From NCBI GenBank assembly GCA_963847715.1, contig CAWKAZ010000001.1:129646-193645 (forward strand): 64,000 bases of DNA, in the 5' to 3' direction. Below the pieces are notes generated by a model. That model searched no databases. It worked only from the letters and a program-made list of their open reading frames with translations, and had not been told where the DNA came from. The DNA comes from Acidiflorens sp963847715. Its GTDB lineage: Bacteria; Acidobacteriota; Terriglobia; Terriglobales; Acidobacteriaceae. A program made the translations under genes and the position numbers. Below, piece after piece: positions 61,245 through 64,000 of this stretch (positions are counted from its first letter, which is position 1; each line of letters opens with the position of its first letter).

Positions 61245-62955
61245 TTCCCGCCGCCCTTCTCTTCCGCCTGCGGTGGCGGAGGCAGCACCGGAGGACGCGC
61301 GTCTCCATACTTTCTCTTCTGCACTTCCATATCAGAAAACAACATCGCCGGAGCGGCCGCCGATACCGGAACACTCCCCGACTCCGCCCCGCACACGCCG
61401 TTGAATACGCTGGTCGTGTCGCCGGTGGCCGCGATCTGCGTCAACACCGTCAGCGGAGTGCCCACAATGTCGACGCCTCGCACCAGTTGATCCGGACGCC
61501 CATCCGCATAAACGCGCCACACCATCACCGGCAACACCTGAAACGCCTGCGGCAGATCGCGCGACGTTAACGTAAATCCGCCCTGGATATCCTCAAAGTA
61601 CAGCCCGTACGGTTTCCCCTGCTTCTTGATTTCCTCAATGAAGCGCTCACGAAGTTGAGCATCGGGAATCGTCTTTGAAGACGTCACGATCAGATTTCCC
61701 TGCCGCCCCACCGGCATCCTCCCGGACTGCGCCCGCCCATGGCCGTTCGAACTGTCGAAGTTCTTCACCGGCAATCGTCCCATCAGAAAATTCTTCAGGA
61801 TGCCGTCCTTCACCACCTCAACCCGCGACGCCGGAATGCCTTCGTCGTCGTAGCGGTAAAAGCCCGACAGGTCCATGCCTGCGATGGACGCGCAGCGTGG
61901 GATCATCCGTCACACTGAGAAAGGCGGGCATGATCTTTTCGTTCACCTTTTTGGTAAAGGTCTGTCCCTCATCGCGCCCTCGCTGCCGCTGTCCCTCAAC
62001 TCGATGGCCTAGCACTTCATGAAAGAAAACCGCTGACGCCCTCCCCGACAACAACGCGGGACCATTGTAGGGTTCGGCCAGCGGCGCCGACCGCAAGGCG
62101 GTCAAGTCTTTCGCCATCTTCTTGACGCTCGCCGCCACTTCCGCTTCGGACGGCACTTTCTTCGAATCGGAAAACTGAAAAGTCTCCACCCGCATCAACT
62201 GCATGCCGTCGTCGTGCGCGAGTCTGCGCCTGAATCATGATGCGGAAGATCGCATCCGCCGTAACGATCTTCGTCCCTTCCGTGGACACCAGGTAGTTGT
62301 GGCTCCGGGTGGCCTGCAGAAAAATCAGCGATTCTTCCACCTGCGGATACTGCCGGAAGGCCGCCGAATACCGGCGCGCCAGTTCTTCCCACGCCTTCTG
62401 ATCGGGAAACGACGCCGGCTCAGTTTCCTCGACATACATCGAAGGCTTCTCTTGCGTGAAATCCGGCGAATCGTCCTCGTCCTTGGCGCGGACCGCGCTC
62501 TTGGTCTTGGCGTTGATGTAGGCCTGCCGGGCCTTGCGTATTGTTCGTAAGTCAGTTTCCACAGCACGCGCGCAATCGCGTCCGCATCGTCGCGCTGCGG
62601 AAGATGCCCCGAAGTGATCCCAGAATCCCGCTCCTGGTCGTGGGTGTGTCGAGCCGGAGCCCCGATCCGCGTGCTCGCGTCAGCCGCCCGATGCCGGTTG
62701 TAAACCGAACTGAGGATGCCCCCTTGTCGCGCTATAAATCACCAGCGACTCGCCGTCGGTGACGTTGTAACTGGTGAAATCGGGTGCCGGATCCTGCTTG
62801 GCGAGCTCGGCTTGCCCCCGATGTAACTCCTTCTCCAGGGCACTGAGAAGGATGTTGTCGGGTGCGTCAGGCGCCTTTTCGGCGATCAGCGGTCTCCCCG
62901 TCAGGGCAACCACGAACAGAAAAGTGCAGAGGGAAACGGCCTTTTGAAATTTCAT
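61241..62955 (-). pseudogene. Secreted TldD-like metallopeptidase, broken by four indels
   Basis: Read leftward: signal peptide start MKFQKAVSLCTFLFVVALTG, then SYNVTDGESLVIYSA; after an extra base in CCCCC at 62719-62723 comes SSVYNRHRAADAS to VLWKLTYEQYA; a missing base near 62534-62539 leads to KARQAYINAKT; an indel near 62219-62226 leads to LAHDDGMQLMRVETF and the zinc motif FFHEVLGHRVEG (HExxxH); an extra base at 61886-61887 leads to IAGMDLSGFYRYDDEG and the final NGVCGAE. All domains of a TldD subunit are there but not in one frame. Pairs with the TldE-like gene. Either decayed or badly sequenced. Confidence 0.82.
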
Positions 62956-62988
62956 TCGGAACCGTGAGTCTACAGGAGCGGGGCGCGC

Positions 62989-63013
62989 AAAAAAAGCGGC
63001 CCCTTTCGGGGCC
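62989..63013 (-). terminator. Intrinsic terminator, leftward
   Basis: GGCCCC (62998-63003) and GGGGCC (63008-63013) with a 4-base loop; read leftward the stem is followed by GC and seven U. It lies 34 bases before the TldD start, so it would end a transcript arriving from the right. Confidence 0.8.
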
Positions 63014-63390
63014 TACCTTTTCAAAGAGGCTAAGTGGCGGGTATCAGAGGAAACTTAAGTTGACGCCGTTCCGGGTGAGCAGAACGGACAGTGTGAGATG
63101 TCGAGGACATCGAGAGTGAAGTGTTCCAACGGGTCGGCCTCTTAATACCTGATAAACGAGCATTTCGCGAACCAAAGTGGTAACTCACAGTCAAATGTGC
63201 GTCCCCTTTCGGGAAACTGTTCAAAATCATGGCCTTTAGGGTGAACACCTTCAGAGGATCGCCGGTCCCGAGATGAGCCACCCTGTGTGATGTTCGAATG
63301 CACAAACCTGCACATTCACAGAAGCTCCCCGCAGATACCCTAGCCGAGCCGCGGAGAGGAACGCCCACCTTGATTCTCCGCACAAAAAGA

Positions 63391-63411
63391 AAAAGCCCCA
63401 AACAGGGGCTT
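63391..63411 (-). terminator. Intrinsic terminator of the 63435-63848 gene
   Basis: AAGCCCC (63393-63399) and GGGGCTT (63405-63411) with a 5-base loop; leftward it runs into TTTTTCTTTTT. It follows the stop of the unknown gene by 24 bases. Confidence 0.85.
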
Positions 63412-63434
63412 GATGATAAATCGTAAGCCGCTTC

Positions 63435-63848
63435 TCACTGTCGCCTGCCACCGTCCGGACTTTCCCGGCAGGAAGTGATACGGCGGCCACGACCAGTCAC
63501 TACCATCTGGCAGTTCTTCAACTGCTTCGCGGCCGTGCTGTACCGGTTCTGATATTTCTCGATCGACTTCGTATCAATCAGGTGGGCGATGTCGAGCAGC
63601 ATCCCGTCAGCATCGACCTTCTTGCAGCTGATCTCTTCCTCAAGCAGATTAAAGAGTTTATGCACCTGCACCGAGAGCGCGCGCGCTTTGGTCTGCCGCT
63701 CCCGCTCGCGCGATGCTTTTTCGCGCAGTTTCGTGAGATATTCCCTGCCTACCGTATCCGGCAGCACAATCTCTTCCATATTTCCGCGGCGATCGTAGCG
63801 AACCGTCAACTTGATGTCATTCTCAGATTTGCCGCGCAACCGCGCCAC
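63435..63848 (-). CDS. Unknown protein, possibly extended upstream
   Basis: 137 residues from GTG at 63848. Basic, helical, with YDRRGNMEEIVLPDTVG, REKASRERERQTKARALS and KYQNRYSTAAKQLKNC. The same frame is open up to 63963 without ATG, GTG or TTG, and that upstream part (IFDTEDAIRQAVRSNRRTF) looks protein-like, so the real start may be a rare codon or lie past an indel. No family recognised. A good terminator follows. Confidence 0.6.
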   Translation of the reverse strand: MARLRGKSENDIKLTVRYDRRGNMEEIVLPDTVGREYLTKLREKASRERERQTKARALSVQVHKLFNLLEEEISCKKVDADGMLLDIAHLIDTKSIEKYQNRYSTAAKQLKNCQMVVTGRGRRITSCRESPDGGRRQ

Positions 63849-64000
63849 ACTCTCACAAAATGTTCTGCGGTTCGAGCGGACGGCCTGGCGGATAGCATCT
63901 TCGGTATCGAAAATCGTTGCCGAAACGGAAAGGAAGAACGGTGGCAGTTTTGAAAACTAGGCTTACAACCCGGGCATGTTCCAAAACAGACTTTTCATCC

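Larger units (their letters stand above)
62956..63434. other. 479-base region without a supportable gene
   Basis: Holds the two terminator-like hairpins listed separately. An open leftward frame at 63030-63401 has no protein-like features. The segment is AT-richer than its surroundings by eye and has no recognised RNA gene. Confidence 0.5.

Noticed and set aside
63030..63401. Leftward open frame of 123 codons between two terminators
   Set aside because: It includes terminator sequence at one end and has no protein-like pattern.

Overview
This window looks like a chromosomal stretch of an Acidobacteriota genome, most likely class Terriglobia (a Koribacter-like lineage). That assignment is an inference from gene order, from secreted proteins that begin with a YGQSLADAAR-type mature end, from ECF sigma/HEAT anti-sigma/DUF4097/PDZ gene sets, and from many short palindromic intergenic repeats. 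No 16S rRNA gene is present to prove it. GC content looks moderately high. I see no prophage, insertion sequence or CRISPR array.

Layout. 1-6.8 kb: 5' part of purL, selB, an AhpD-like protein, an acetyltransferase coupled to trmFO, and a membrane protein. 6.8-12.7 kb: outer-membrane barrel protein, orphan ExbD/TolR, der, dinG. 12.7-18 kb: leftward block ispE, tRNA-Gln, prs, rplY(ctc), pth, rpsF, rpsR, rplI. 18-26 kb: pyruvate dehydrogenase E1 beta, cytochrome c, then a leftward envelope/stress cluster (ECF sigma factor, zinc-finger/HEAT anti-sigma, DUF4097 protein, double-PDZ protein, receiver-like/TonB fusion). 26-31 kb: queD, queE, recQ, phosphodiesterase, AAA ATPase, HU. 31.7-40.6 kb: HpcH/HpaI aldolase, DCC and DUF2071 proteins, three tandem secreted paralogues, gluQ, lipoprotein, dodecin, yceI, pgeF, FmdB. 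40.6-46.7 kb: double-domain ThyX, a flagellar remnant (flgF, a flgG/motA chimera, motB), cheY-cheX. 46.8-51.4 kb: leftward yceD-rpmF-plsX-fabD, a vapBC module, and a fluoride riboswitch with crcB and a DUF190 gene. 51.5-64 kb: PilZ/coiled-coil protein, GH5 glycosidase, class V aminotransferase, TPR protein, dksA, pqqD-like, M28 peptidase, a secreted TldE/TldD pair and an unknown protein.

The genes fit a free-living heterotroph with translation and tRNA-modification functions (trmFO, queDE, gluQ, selB, pth), DNA repair (dinG, recQ), secreted hydrolases and envelope sensing. Queuosine synthesis (queD, queE) and its glutamylation on tRNA-Asp (gluQ) are present at separate loci.

Three things stand out. 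First, an uninterrupted reading frame joins the first 34 residues of the flagellar rod protein FlgG to the last third of the stator protein MotA, which looks like a large deletion or an assembly join inside a flagellar operon. Second, at least five genes (aldolase, dodecin, pgeF, GH5, TldD) carry single-base indels, mostly in short homopolymers; these are either sequencing/assembly errors or decaying genes. Third, the intergenic spaces hold a set of hairpins whose arms are degenerate 7-mer (sometimes 8-mer) repeats with a different word at each locus, plus several REP-like families.
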